From positions 744,001 through 808,000 of the forward strand of contig NW_027490231.1 of the NCBI RefSeq assembly GCF_050948175.1: a DNA stretch of 64,000 bases, in the 5' to 3' direction. Shown piece by piece: positions 1 to 13,714 of the stretch. The notes under the pieces were generated by a model. That model did not search any database, was not told the DNA's origin, and saw only the letters and a program-made list of their open reading frames with translations. The DNA is from Xylocopa sonorina. Lineage: Eukaryota; Arthropoda; Insecta; Hymenoptera; Apidae. Within the stretch, counting starts at the first letter, position 1. Each line of letters opens with the position of its first letter. Position numbers and translations under genes: made by a program.

Positions 1-2255
1 TCGCAAATCATATTATATCTTACCGTGAAACATAGAAATGAGATGCGATATCGCGTTTTAAGAATCATAAGAACTCTATTGCTACGATACGTTGACATCT
101 GCAAACGCTATTTCCTTGCAAGGAAGTGCGCATTTACATTTAGTTGATGTGTAGACGAGGAGTACATAACACTTCGCAAATCATATTATATCTTACCATG
201 AAACAAAGAAATGAGATGCGATATCGCGTTTTAAGAAGCATTAGAACTCTATTGCTACGATACGTAGACATCTGCAAACGCTATTTCCTTGCTAGGAAGT
301 GTCGCATTTACATTCATTTGAAGTGTAGACGAGGAATACGTGACACTTCGCAAATCATATTATATCTTACCATGAAACATAGAAATGAGATTCGACATCG
401 CGTTTTAAGAAGCATTAGAAAGCTATTGCTACGATACGTAGACATCTGCAAACGCTATTTCCTAGCGAGGAAGTATCGCATTCACATTCATTTGAAGTGT
501 AGACAAGGAATACATAACACTTCGCAAATCATGTTATATCTTACCATGAAACATAGAAATGAGATGCGATATCGCGTTTTAAGAAGCATTAGAAATATAT
601 TGCTACGATACGTAGACATCTGCAAACGCCATTTCCAAGCGAGGAAGTGTCGCATTCACATTCATTTGAAGTGTAGACGAGGAATACACAATACTTCGCA
701 AATCATATTATATCTTACCATGAAACATAGAAATGAGATGCGATATCGCGTTTTAAGAATCATAAGAACTCTATTGCTACGATACGTAGACATCTGCAAA
801 CGCTATTTCCTTGCAAGGAAGTGTCGCATTTACATTCATTTGAATGGTAGACGAGGAATGCATAACACTTCGCAATGAATATTATTTCTTATCAGGAAAC
901 ATAGATATGAGATGCAATATCTCGTTTTGAGAAGCATTTGAACTCTATTGCTTCGATACGTAGACATCTGCAAACGCTATTTCCTAGCGAGGAGGTATCG
1001 CATTCACATTCATTTGAAGTGTAGACAGGGAATACATGACACTTCGCAAGTCATGTTATATCTTACCATGAAACCTAGAAATGAGATGCGATATCGCGTT
1101 TTAAGACTCATATGAACTCTATTGCTACGATACGTAGACATCTATAAACGCTATTTCCTAGCGAGGCAGTATCGCATTCACATTCATTTGAAGTGTAGAC
1201 GAGGAATACATAACACTTCGCAAATCATGTTATATCTTACCATGAAACATAGAAATGAGATGCGATATCGCGTTTTAAGAATCATAAGAATTCTATTGCA
1301 ACGATACGTAGACATCTGTAAACGCTATTTCCTCGCAAAGAAGTGTCGCATTTACATTCATTTGAAGTGTAGGCGAGGAATACATAACACTTCGCAAATC
1401 ATATTATATCTTACCATGAAACATAGAAATGAGATGCGATATCGCGTTTTAAGAAGCATTAGAACTCTATTGCTACGATACCTAGACATCTGCAGACGCT
1501 TATTTCCTAGCAAGGAAGTGTCGCATTTACATTCATTTGAAGTGTAGACGAGGAATACATGATACTTCGCAAATCATATTATATCTTACCATGAAACATG
1601 GAAATGAGATGCGATATCGCGTTTTAAGAAGCATTAGAACTCTATTGCTACGATACGTAGACATCTGCAAACGCTATTTCCTAGCGAGGAAGTGTCGCAT
1701 TCACATTCATTTGAATTGTAGACGACGAATACATGACACTTCGCAAATCATATTATATCTTACCATGAAACGTAGAAATGAGATGCAATATAGCGTTTTA
1801 AGGATCATGAGAACTCTATTGCTACGATACGCAGACATCTGCAAACGCTATTTCCTTGCATGGAAGTGTCGCATTTACATTCATTTGAATCGTAGACGAG
1901 GAATGCATAACACTTCGCAAATCATGTTATATCTTACCATGAAACCTAGAAATGAGATGCGATATCGCGTTTTAAGAATCATATGAACTCTATTGCTACG
2001 ATAAGTAGACATCTATAAACGCTATTTCCTAGCGAGGCAGTATCGCATTCACATTCATTTGAAGTGTAGACGAGGAATACATAACACTTCGCAAATCATG
2101 TTATATCTTACCATGAAACATAGAAAAGAGATGCGATATCGCGTTTTAAGAATCATAAGAACTCTATTGCAACGATACGTAGACATCTGTAAACGCTATT
2201 TCCTCGCAAAGATGTGTCGCATTTACATTCATTTGAAGTGTAGGCGAGGAATACA
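1..2255 (+). repeat. Duplicated block D1, copy 1 (about 13 monomers)
   Basis: This block matches 5,915-7,995 almost base for base. The offset is 5,914 bp (34 monomers) to about 1,620, then 5,740 bp because the second copy lacks one monomer. Shared private variants include ACCGTGAAAC at the start, GCGCATTTACATTTAG near 127, CGCCATTTCCAAGCGAGG near 628, and GAGGAGGTATCG near 990. The block may extend left beyond the window. Confidence 0.9.
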
Positions 2256-3305
2256 TGACACTTCGCAAATCATATTATATCTTACCATGAAACATAGAAA
2301 TGAGATGCGATATCGCGTTTCAGAAGCATTAGAACTCTATTGCTACGATAGGTAGACATTTGCAGACGCTATTTCCTAGCGAGGAAGTGTCGCATTTACA
2401 TTCATTTGAAGTGTAGACGAGGAATACATGACACTTCGCAAATCATATTATATCTTACCATGAAACATAGATAAGAGATGCAATATCTCTTTTTTTAGAA
2501 GCATTTGAACTCTATTGCTTCGATACGTAAACATCTGCAAACGCTATTTCCTAGCAAGGAAGTGTCGCATTTACATTCATTTGAAGTGTAGGCGAGGAAT
2601 ACATAACACTTCGCAATGAATATTACATCTTATCATGAAACATAGAAATGAGATGCGATATCTTGTTTTAAGAAGCATTTGAACTCTATTGCTTCGATAC
2701 GTAGACATCTGCAAACGCTATTTCCTAGCAACGAAGTGTCGCATTTACATTCATTTGAAGTGTAGACGAGGACTACATAACACTTCGCAAATCATATTAT
2801 ATCTTACCATGAAACATAGAAATGAGATGCGATATCGCGCTTTAAGAATCATAAGAACTCTATTGCTACGATACGTAGACATCTGCAAACGCTATTTCCT
2901 TGCAAGGAAGTTTCGCATTTACATTCAGTTGAATCGTAGACGAGGAATGCATAACACTTCGCAACGAATATTATATCTTATCATGAAACATAGAAATGAG
3001 ATGCGATATCGCGTTTTAAGAATCATAAGAACTCTATTGCTACGATACGTTGACATCTGCAAACGCTATTTCCTTGCAAGGAAGTGCGCATTTACATTCA
3101 TTTGAAGTGTAGACGAGGATTACATAACACTTCGCAAATCATATTATATCTTACCATGAAACATAGAAATGAGATGCGATATCGCGTTTTAAGAAGCATT
3201 AGAACTCTATTGCTACGATACGTAGACTTCTGCAATCGCTATTTCCTAGCAAGGAAGTGTCGCATTTACATTCATTTGAATCGTAGGCGAGGAATGCATA
3301 ACACT

Positions 3306-3479
3306 TCGCAATGAATATTATATCTTATCATGAAACATAGATATGAGATGCAATATCTCGTTTTAAGAAGCATTTGAACTCTATTGCTTCGATACGTAGA
3401 CATTTGCAGACGCAATTTCCTAGCGAGGAAGTGTCGCATTTACATTCATTTGAAGTGTAGACGAGGAATACATGATACT
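3306..3479 (+). repeat. Representative type B monomer
   Basis: Type B units differ from type A at linked sites. CGCAATGAATATT replaces CGCAAATCATATT, TTATCATGAAAC replaces TTACCATGAAAC, ATAGATATGAG replaces ATAGAAATGAG, GCAATATCTCG replaces GCGATATCGCG, and AGCATTTGAACTC replaces AGCATTAGAACTC. The first and last changes each put a TGA in the otherwise open frame. The palindrome GCGATATCGC is lost, but GAGAT-N5-ATCTC (3,345-3,359) forms a new dyad over the same site. Many type B units also read TGCTTCGATACG where type A has TGCTACGATACG. Similar units recur throughout, for example near 871, 5,221, 8,530, 43,853, 48,202 and 55,334. Confidence 0.88.
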
Positions 3480-3827
3480 TCGCAAATCATATTATATCTT
3501 ACCATGAAACATAGAAATGAGATGCGATATCGCGTTTTAAGAATCATAAGAACTCCATTGCTACGATACCTAGACATCTGCAAACGCTATTTCCTCGCAA
3601 GGAAGTGTCGCATTTACATTCATTTGAAGTGTAGACGAGGAATACATAACACTTCGCAAATCATATTATATCTTACCATGAAACATAGAAATGAGATGCG
3701 ATATCGCGTTTTAAGAATCATAGGAACTCAATTGCTACGATACGTAGACATCTGCAAACGCTATTTCCTTGCAAAGAAGTGTCGCATTTACATTCATTTG
3801 AAGTGTAGACGAGGAATACATAACACT

Positions 3828-4001
3828 TCGCAAATCATATTATATCTTACCATGAAACATAGAAATGAGATGCGATATCGCGTTTTAAGAAGCATTAGAA
3901 CTCTATTGCTACGATACGTAGACATCTGCAAACGCTATTTCCTTGCAAGGAAGTGTCGCATTTACATTTATTTGAAGTGTAGGCGAGGAATACATGACAC
4001 T
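3828..4001 (+). repeat. Representative type A monomer with three dyad motifs
   Basis: This clean 174-bp unit shows all three short inverted symmetries. GCGATATCGC at 3,872-3,881 is a perfect 10-bp palindrome with an EcoRV-type core. CTACGATACGTAG at 3,909-3,921 has 5-bp arms around ATA. TTCCTTGCAAGGAA at 3,939-3,952 is a perfect 14-bp palindrome. Their centres are about 38 and 30 bp apart. The rest of the unit has no strong symmetry. The reading phase is arbitrary. The frame across it has no stop and encodes 58 residues ending ...CRIYIYL in this copy. Confidence 0.9.
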
Positions 4002-5914
4002 TCGCAAATCATATTATATCTTACCATGAAACATAGAAATGAGATTCGACATCGCGTTTTAAGAAGCATTAGAAAGCTATTGCTACGATACGTAGACATC
4101 TGCAAACGCTATTTCCTAGCGAGGAAGTATCGCATTCACATTCATTTGAAGTGTAGACAAGGAATACATAACACTTCGCAAATCATGTTATATCTTACCA
4201 TGAAACATAGAAATGAGATGCGATATCGCGTTTTAAGAATCATAGGAACTCTATTGCTACGACACGCAGACATCTGCAAACGCTATTTCCTTGCAAAGAA
4301 GTGTCGCATTTACATTCATTTGAAGTGTAGACAAGGAATACATAACACTTCGCAAATCATGTTATATCTTACCATGAAACATAGAAATGAGATGCGATAT
4401 CGCGTTTTAAGGATCATATGAACTCTATTGCTACGAGACGTAGACATCTGCAATCGCTATTTCCTTGCAAGGAAGTGTCGCATTTACATTCATTTGAAGT
4501 GTAGACGAGGAATACATGACACTTCGCAAATCATATTATATCTTACCATGAAACATAGAAATGAGATTCGACATCGCGTTTTAAAAGCATTAGGAAGCTA
4601 TTGCTACAATACGTAGACAACTGCAAACGCTATTTCCTAGCGAGGAAGTATCGCATTCACATTCATTTGAAGTGTAGACAAGGAATACATAACACCTCGC
4701 AAATCATGTTATATCTTACCATGAAACATAGAAATGAGATGCGATATCGCGTTTTAAGAATCATATGAACTCTATTGCTATGAGACGTAGACATCTGCAA
4801 TCGCTATTTCCTTGCAAGGAAGTGTCGCATTTACATTCATTTGAAGTGTAGACGAGGAATACATAACACTTCGCAAATCATATTACATCTTACCATGAAA
4901 CATAGAAATGAGATGCGATATCGCGTTTTAAGAAGCATTAGAACTCTATTGCTACGATACCTAGACATCTGCAGACGCTATTTCCTAGCAAGGAAGTGTC
5001 GCATTTACATTCATTTGAAGTGTAGGCGAGGAATACATGATACTTCGCAAATCATATAATATCTTACCATGAAACATAGGAATGAGATGCGATATCGCGT
5101 TTTAAGAATCATAAGTACTCTATTGCTACGATACGTAGACATCTGCAAACGCTATTTCCTTGCAAGGAAGTGTCGCATTTACATTCATTTGAATCGTAGA
5201 CGAGGAATGCATAACACTTCGCAATGAATATTATATCTTATCAGGAAACATAGATATGAGATGCAATATCTCGTCTTAAGAAGCATTTGAACTCTATTGC
5301 TTCGATACGTAGACATCTGCAAACGCTATTTCCTTGCAAGGAAGTGTCGCATTTACATTCATTTGAAGTGTAGACGAGGAATACATAACACTTCGCAAAT
5401 CATATTACATCTTACCATGAAACATAGAAATGAGATTCGACATCGCGTTTTAAGAAGCATTAGAAAGCTATTGCTACGATACGTAGACATCTGCAAACGC
5501 TATTTCCTAGCGAGGAAGTATCGCATTCACATTCATTTGAAGTGTAGACAAGGAATACATAACACTTCGCAAATCATGTTATATCTTACCATGAAACATA
5601 GAAATGAGATGCGATATCGCGTTTTAAGAATCATAGGAACTCTATTGCTACGACACGCAGACATCTGCAAACGCTATTTCCTTGCAAGGAAGTGTCGCAT
5701 TTACATTCATTTGAAGTGTAGACGAGGAATACATAACACTTCGCAAATCATATTATATCTTACCATGAAACATAGAAATGAGATGCGATATCGCGTTTTA
5801 AGAATCATAGGAACTCTATTGCCAAGATACGTAGATATCTGCAAACGATATTTCCTTGCAAAGAATTGTCGCATTTACATTCATTTGAAGTGTAGACGAG
5901 GAATACATAACACT

Positions 5915-7995
5915 TCGCAAATCATATTATATCTTACCGTGAAACATAGAAATGAGATGCGATATCGCGTTTTAAGAATCATAAGAACTCTATTGCTACG
6001 ATACGTTGACATCTGCAAACGCTATTTCCTTGCAAGGAAGTGCGCATTTACATTTAGTTGATGTGTAGACGAGGAGTACATAACACTTCGCAAATCATAT
6101 TATATCTTTCCATGAAACAAAGAAATGAGATGCGATATCGCGTTTTAAGAAGCATTAGAACTCTATTGCTACGATACGTAGACATCTGCAAACGCTATTT
6201 CCTTGCTAGGAAGTGTCGCATTTACATTCATTTGAAGTGTAGACGAGGAATACGTGACACTTCGCAAATCATATTATATCTTACCATGAAACATAGAAAT
6301 GAGATTCGACATCGCGTTTTAAGAAGCATTAGAAAGCTATTGCTACGATACGTAGACATCTGCAAACGCTATTTCCTAGCGAGGAAGTATCGCATTCACA
6401 TTCATTTGAAGTGTAGACAAGGAATACATAACACTTCGCAAATCATGTTATATCTTACCATGAAACATAGAAATGAGATGCGATATCGCGTTTTAAGAAG
6501 CATTAGAAATATATTGCTACGATACGTAGACATCTGCAAACGCCATTTCCAAGCGAGGAAGTGTCGCATTCACATTCATTTGAAGTGTAGACGAGGAATA
6601 CACAATACTTCGCAAATCATATTATATCTTACCATGAAACATAGAAATGAGATGCGATATCGCGTTTTAAGAATCATAAGAACTCTATTGCTACGATACG
6701 TAGACATCTGCAAACGCTATTTCCTTGCAAGGAAGTGTCGCATTTACATTCATTTGAATGGTAGACGAGGAATGCATAACACTTCGCAATGAATATTATT
6801 TCTTATCAGGAAACATAGATATGAGATGCAATATCTCGTTTTGAGAAGCATTTGAACTCTATTGCTTCGATACGTAGACATCTGCAAACGCTATTTCCTA
6901 GCGAGGAGGTATCGCATTCACATTCATTTGAAGTGTAGACAGGGAATACATGACACTTCGCAAGTCATGTTATATCTTACCATGAAACCTAGAAATGAGA
7001 TGCGATATCGCGTTTTAAGAATCATATGAACTCTATTGCTACGATACGTACACATCTATAAACGCTATTTCCTAGCGAGGCAGTATCGCATTCACATTCA
7101 TTTGAAGTGTAGACGAGGAATACATAACACTTCGCAAATCATGTTATATCTTACCATGAAACATAGAAATGAGATGCGATATCGCGTTTTAAGAATCATA
7201 AGAATTCTATTGCAACGATACGTAGACATCTGTAAACGCTATTTCCTCGCAAAGAAGTGTCGCATTTACATTCATTTGAAGTGTAGGCGAGGAATACATA
7301 ACACTTCGCAAATCATATTATATCTTACCATGAAACATAGAAATGAGATGCGATATCGCGTTTTAAGAAGCATTAGAACTCTATTGCTACGATACCTAGA
7401 CATCTGCAGACGCTTATTTCCTAGCAAGGAAGTGTCGCATTTACATTCATTTGAAGTGTAGACGAGGAATACATGATACTTCGCAAATCATATTATATCT
7501 TACCATGAAACATGGAAATGAGATGCGATATCGCGTTTTAAGAATCATAAGAACTCTATTGCTACGATACGTAGACATCTGCAAACGCTATTTCCTTGCA
7601 TGGAAGTGTCTCATTTACATTCATTTGAATCGTAGACGAGGAATGCATAACACTTCGCAAATCATGTTATATCTTACCATGAAACCTAGAAATGAGATGC
7701 GATATCGCGTTTTAAGAATCATATGAACTCTATTGCTACGATAAGTAGACATCTATAAACGCTATTTCCTAGCGAGGCAGTATCGCATTCACATTCATTT
7801 GAAGTGTAGACGAGGAATACATAACACTTCGCAAATCATGTTATATCTTACCATGAAACATAGAAATGGGATGCGATATCGCGTTTTAAGAATCATAAGA
7901 ACTCTATTGCAACGATACGTAGACATCTGTAAACGCTATTTCCTCGCAAAGATGTGTCGCATTTACATTCATTTGAAGTGTAGGCGAGGAATACA
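5915..7995 (+). repeat. Duplicated block D1, copy 2 (one monomer shorter)
   Basis: Second copy of the block at 1-2,255. Only scattered single-base differences are visible (for example CTTTCCATG near 6,108 against CTTACCATG near 194, and CGTACACAT near 7,047 against CGTAGACAT). One 174-bp unit, near 1,620-1,800 of copy 1, is missing here. A whole-monomer loss with frame and phase kept is what unequal exchange between neighbouring units produces. Confidence 0.9.
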
Positions 7996-9126
7996 TAACA
8001 CTTCGCAAATCATATTATACCTTACCATGAAACATAGAAATGAGATGCGATATCGCGTTTTAGGAAGTATTTGAACTCTACTGCTACGATACGTAGATAT
8101 CTGCAATCGCTATTTCCTCGCAAGGAAGTGTCGCATTTACTTTCATTTGAAGTGTAGACGAGGAATACATAACACTTTGCAAATCATATTATATCTTACC
8201 ATGAAACATAGAAATGAGATGCAATATCGCGTTTTAAGAAGCATTTGAACTCTATTGCTTCGATACGTAGACATCTGCAAACGCTATTTCCTAGCGAGGA
8301 AGTGTCGCATTTTACATTCATTTGAAGTGTAGACGAGGAATACATAACACTTCGCAAATCATGTTATATCTTACCATGAAACCTAGAAATGTGTTGCGAT
8401 ATCGCGTTTTAAGAATCATAAGAACTCTATTGCTACGATACGCAGACATCTGCAAACGCTATTTCCTTGCAAGGAAGTGTCGCATTTACATTCATTTGAA
8501 TCGTAGACGAGGAATGCATATCACTTCGCAATGAATATTATATCTTATCATGAAACATAGATATGAGATGCAATATCTCGTTTTAAGAAGCATTTCAACT
8601 CTATTGCTACGATACGTAGACATCTGCAAACGCTATTTCCTTGCAAGGGAGTGTCGCATTTACATTCATTTGAATCGTAGACGAGGAATGCATATCACTT
8701 CGCAATGAATATTATATCTTATCATGAAACATAGATATGAGATGCAATATCTCGTTTTAAGAAGCATTTCAACTCTATTGCTACGATACGTAGACATCTG
8801 CAAACGCTATTTCCTTGCAAGGGAGTGTCGCATTTACATTCATTTGAAGTGTAGACGAGGAGTACATGACACTTCGCAAATCATATTATATCTTACCATG
8901 AAACATAGAAATGAGATGCGATATCGCGTTTCAGAAGCATTAGAACTCTATTGCTACGATAGGTAGACATTTGCAGACGCTATTTCCTAGCGAGGAAGTG
9001 TCGCATTTACATTCATTTGAAGTGTAGACGAGGAATACATGACACTTCGCAAATCATATTATATCTTACCATGAAACATAGATAAGAGATGCAATATCTC
9101 TTTTTTTAGAAGCATTTGAACTCTAT

Positions 9127-9937
9127 TGCTACGAAATGTAGACATCTATAAACGCTATTTCCTAGCGAGGCAGTATCGCATTCAGATTCATTTGAAGTGT
9201 AGACGAGGAATACATAACACTTCGCAAATCATGTTATATCTTACCATGAAACATAGAAATGAGATGCGATATCGCGTTTTAAGAATCATAAGAACTCTAT
9301 TGCAACGATACGTAGACATCTGTAAACGCTATTTCCTCGCAAAGATGTGTCGCATTTACATTCATTTGAAGTGTAGGCGAGGAATACATAATACTTCGCA
9401 AATCATATTATATCTTACCATGAAACATAGAAATGAGATTCGATATCGCGTTTTAAGAAGCATCAGAAATCCATTGCTACGCTACGTAGACATCTGCAAA
9501 CGCTATTTCCTTGCAAGAAAGTGTCGCATTTACATTCATTTGAAGTGTAGACGACGGATACATAACACTTCGCAAATCATATTATACCTTACCATGAAAC
9601 ATAGAAATGAGATGCGATATCGCGTTTTAGGAAGCATTTGAACTCTACTGCTACGATACGTAGACATCTGCAATCGCTATTTCCTTGCAAGGAAGTGTCG
9701 CATTTACTTTCATTTGATGTGTAGACGAGGAATACATAACACTTCGCAAATCATATTATATCTTACCATGAAACATAGAAATGAGATGCGATATCGCGTT
9801 TTAAGAAGCATTAGAACTCCATTCCTACGATACCTAGACATCTGCAGACGCTTACTTCCTAGCAAGGAAGTGTCGCATTTACATTCATTTGAAGTGTAGA
9901 CGAGGAATACTTGATACTTCGCAAATCATATTATATC
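9127..9937 (+). repeat. Duplicated block D2, copy 1
   Basis: Matches 14,480-15,290 at an offset of 5,353 bp. Shared private markers are GCATCAGAAATCCATTGC with CTACGCTACG, GTAGACGACGGATAC, GTTTTAGGAAGCATTTG, TACTTTCATTTGATGTG and GCTTACTTCCTAGC. The offset is 31 monomers less about 41 bp, again because of the 42-bp deletion at 13,551. Confidence 0.85.
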
Positions 9938-10299
9938 TTACCATGGAACGTAGAAATGAGATGCAATATAGCGTTTTAAGAATCATGAGAACTCTATTGC
10001 TACAATACGTAGACATCTGCAAACGCTATTTCCTTGCATGGAAGTGTCGCATTTACATTCATTTGAATCGTAGACGAGGAATGCATAACACTTCGCAATG
10101 AATATTATATCTTATCATGAAACATAGATATGAGATGCAATATCTCGTTTTAAGAAGCATTAGAAAGCTATTGCTACGATACGTAGACATCTGCAAACGC
10201 TATTTCCTAGCGAGGCAGTATCGCATTCACATTCATTTGAAGTGTAGACGAGGAATACATAACACTTCGCAAATCATGTTATATCTTACCATGAAACAT

Positions 10300-10990
10300 A
10301 GAAATGAGATGCGATATCGCGTTTTAAGAATCATAAGAACTCTATTGCAACGATACGTAGACATCTGTAAACGCTATTTCCTCGCAAAGATGTGTCGCAT
10401 TTACATTCATTTGAAGTGTAGGCGGGGAATACATAACACTTCGCAAATCATATTATATCTTACCATGAAACATAGAAATGAGATGCGATATCGCGTTTTA
10501 AGAATCATAAGAACTCTATTGCTACGATACGTAGACATCTGCAAACGCTATTTCCTTGCAAGGAAGTGTCGCATTTACATTCATTTGAAGTGTAGACGAG
10601 GAATGCATAACACTTCGCAATGAATATTATATCTTATCAGGAAACATAGATATGAGATGCGATATCGCGTTTTAAGAATCATAAGAACTCTATTGCAACG
10701 ATACGTAGACATCTGTAAACGCTATTTCCTCGCAAAGATGTGTCGCATTTACATTCATTTGAAGTGTAGGCGGGGAATACATAACACTTCGCAAATCATA
10801 TTATATCTTACCATGAAACATAGAAATGAGATGCGATATCGCGTTTTAAGAATCATAAGAACTCTATTGCTACGATACGTAGACATCTGCAAACGCTATT
10901 TCCTTGCAAGGAAGTGTCGCATTTACATTCATTTGAATGGTAGACGAGGAATGCATAACTCTTCGCAATGAATATTATATCTTATCAGGA
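10300..10990 (+). repeat. Two-monomer (348-bp) tandem duplication
   Basis: The pair of units with GCAACGATACG, TGTAAACGC, CAAAGATGTG and the rare GTAGGCGGGGAATAC is present at about 10,303-10,650 and again 348 bp downstream. The two copies are nearly identical, which indicates a recent event. Confidence 0.85.
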
Positions 10991-11513
10991 AACATAGATA
11001 TGAGATGCAATATCTCGTTTTGAGAAGCATTTGAACTCTATTGCTTCGATACGTAGACATCTGCAAACGCTATTTCCTAGCGAGGAGGTATCGCATTCAC
11101 ATTCATTTGAAGTGTAGACAAGGAATACATGACACTTCGCAAGTTATGTTATATCTTACCATGAAACCTAGAAATGAGATGCGATATCGCGTTTTAAGAA
11201 TCATATGAACTCTATTGCTACGATACGTAGACATCTATAAACGCTATTTCCTAGCGAGGCAGTATCGCATTCACATTCGTTTGAAGTGTAGACGAGGAAT
11301 ACATAACACTTCGCAAATCATGTTATATCTTACCATGAAACATAGAAATGAGATGCGATATCGCGTTTTAAGAATCATAAGAACTCTATTGCAACGATAC
11401 GTAGACATCTGTAAACGCTATTTCCTCGCAAAGATGTGTCGCATTTACATTCATTTGAAGTGTAGACGAGGAATACATAACACTTCGCAAATCATATTAT
11501 ATCTTACCATGAA
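10808..11513 (+). repeat. Further copy of the GAGGAGGTATCG type B block
   Basis: A block of about four monomers centred on a type B unit with CGTTTTGAGAAGC and GAGGAGGTATCG is followed by AAACGCTATTTCCTAGCGAGGC and then GCAACGATACG. It occurs four times: about 715-1,420, 6,629-7,334, 10,808-11,513 and 14,072-14,777. This copy lies outside the longer D1 matches, so the block has spread more than once. Confidence 0.8.
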
Positions 11514-13479
11514 ACATAGAAATGAGATGCGATATCTCGTTTTAAGAAGCATCAGAAATCCATTGCTACGCTACGTAGACATCTGCAAACGCTATTTCCT
11601 TGCAAGAAAGTGTCGCATTTACATTCATTTGAAGTGTAGGCGAGGAATACATAACACTTCGCAAATCATATTATATCTCACCATGAAACATAGAAATGAG
11701 ATGCGATATCGCGTTTTAAGAAGCATCAGAAATCCATTGCTACGATACGTAGACATCTGCAAACGCTATTTCCTTGCAAGAAAGTGTCGCATTTACATTC
11801 ATTTGAAGTGTAGACGACGGATACATAACACTTCGCAAATCATATTATACCTTACCATGAAACATAGAAATGAGATGCGATATCGCGTTTTAGGAAGCAT
11901 TTGAACTCTACTGCTACGATACGTAGACATCTGCAATCGCTATTTCCTCGCAAGGAAGTGTCGCATTTACTTTCATTTGAAGTGTAGACGAGGAATACAT
12001 AACACTTTGCAAATCATATTATATCTTACCATGAAACATAGAAATGAGATGCAATATCGCGTTTTAAGAAGCATTTGAACTCTATTGCTTCGATACGTAG
12101 ACATCTGCAAACGCTATTTCCTAGCGAGGAAGTGTCGCATTTACATTCATTTGAAGTGTAGACGAGGAATACATAACACTTCGCAAATCATGTTATATCT
12201 TACCATGAAACCTAGAATTGAGATGCGATATCGCGTTTTAAGAAACATATGAACTCTATTGCTACGATACGTAGACATCTATAAACGCTATTTCCTAGCG
12301 AGGCAGTATCGCATTCACATTCATTTGAAGTGTAGACGAGGAATACATAACAATTCGCAAATCATATTATATCTTACCATGAAACGTAGAAATGAGATGC
12401 AATATAGCGTTTTAAGAAGCATTAGAACACTACTGCTACGATAGGTAGACATTTGCAAACGCTATTTCCTAGCAAAGAAGTCTCGCATTTACATTCATTT
12501 GAAGTGTAGACGAGGAATACATAACACTTCGCAAATCATATTATATTTTACCATGAAACATAGAAATGAGATACGATATCGCGTTTTAAGAAGCATTAGA
12601 ACTCTATTGCTACGATACCTAGACATCTGCAGACGCTATTTCCTAGCAAGGAAGTGTCGCATTTACATTCATTTGAAGTATAGGCGAGGAATACATAACA
12701 CTTCGCAATGAATATTACATCTTATCATGAAACATAGAAATGAGATGCGATATCTTGTTTTAAGAAGCATTTGAACTCTATTGCTTCGATACGTAGACAT
12801 CTGCAAACGCTATTTCCTAGCAACGAAGTGTCGCATTTACATTCATTTGAAGTGTAGACGACGACTACATAACACTTCGCAAATCATATTATATCTTACC
12901 ATGAAACATAGAAATGAGATGCGATATCGCGTTTTAAGAATCATAAGAACTCTATTGCTACGATACGTAGACATCTGCAAACGCTATTTCCTTGCAAGGA
13001 AGTGTCGCATTTACATTCAGTTGAATCGTAGACGAGGAATGCATAACACTTCGCAACGAATATTATATCTTATCATGAAACATAGAAATGAGATGCGATA
13101 TCGCTTTTCAAGAATCATAAGAACACTATTGCTACGATACGTAGACATCTGCAAACGCTATTTCCTTGCAAGGAAGTGTCGCATTTACATTCAGTTGAAT
13201 CGTAGACGAGGAATGCATAACACTTCGCAATGAATATTATATCTTACCATGAAACATAGAAGTGAGATGCGATATCGCGTTTTAAGAAGCATTAGAACTC
13301 TATTGCTACGATACCTAGACATCTGCAGACGCTATTTCCTAGAAAGGAAGTGTCGCAGTTACATTCATTTGAAGTGTAGACGAGGAATACATAACACTTC
13401 GCAAATCATTTTACATCTTACCATGAAACATAGAAATGAGATGCGATATCGCGTTTTAAGAAGCATTAGAACTCTATTG

Positions 13480-13611
13480 CTACGATACCTAGACATCTGC
13501 AGACGCTACTTCCTAGCAAGGAAGTGTCGCAGTTACATTCATTTGAATCGTACCATGAAACATAGAAATGAGATGCAATATCGCGATTTAAGTATCATAA
13601 GAACTCTATTG
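13480..13611 (+). repeat. Shortened monomer with 42-bp internal deletion
   Basis: At 13,551-13,554 the text runs from TTTGAATCGTA straight into CCATGAAACATAG. The 42 bp that normally lie between GTA and CCATG, covering the TTCGCAAATCAT segment, are missing, so this unit is about 132 bp. The lost segment is flanked by TA on both sides, which suits slippage or microhomology. 42 is a multiple of three, so the open frame passes through. It is the only large internal deletion I noticed in the window. Confidence 0.85.
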
Positions 13612-13714
13612 CTACGATACGCAGCCATCTGCAAACGCTATTTCCTTGCAAGGAAGTGTCGCATTTACATTCATTTGAATCGTAGACGAGGAATACATGA
13701 TACTTCGCAAATCA

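Noticed and set aside
2695..2704. RNA polymerase III B box in type B monomers (CTTCGATAC)
   Set aside because: Matches most of the B-box core (GWTCRANNC) but lacks the leading G, has no A box at a suitable distance and no T-run terminator.
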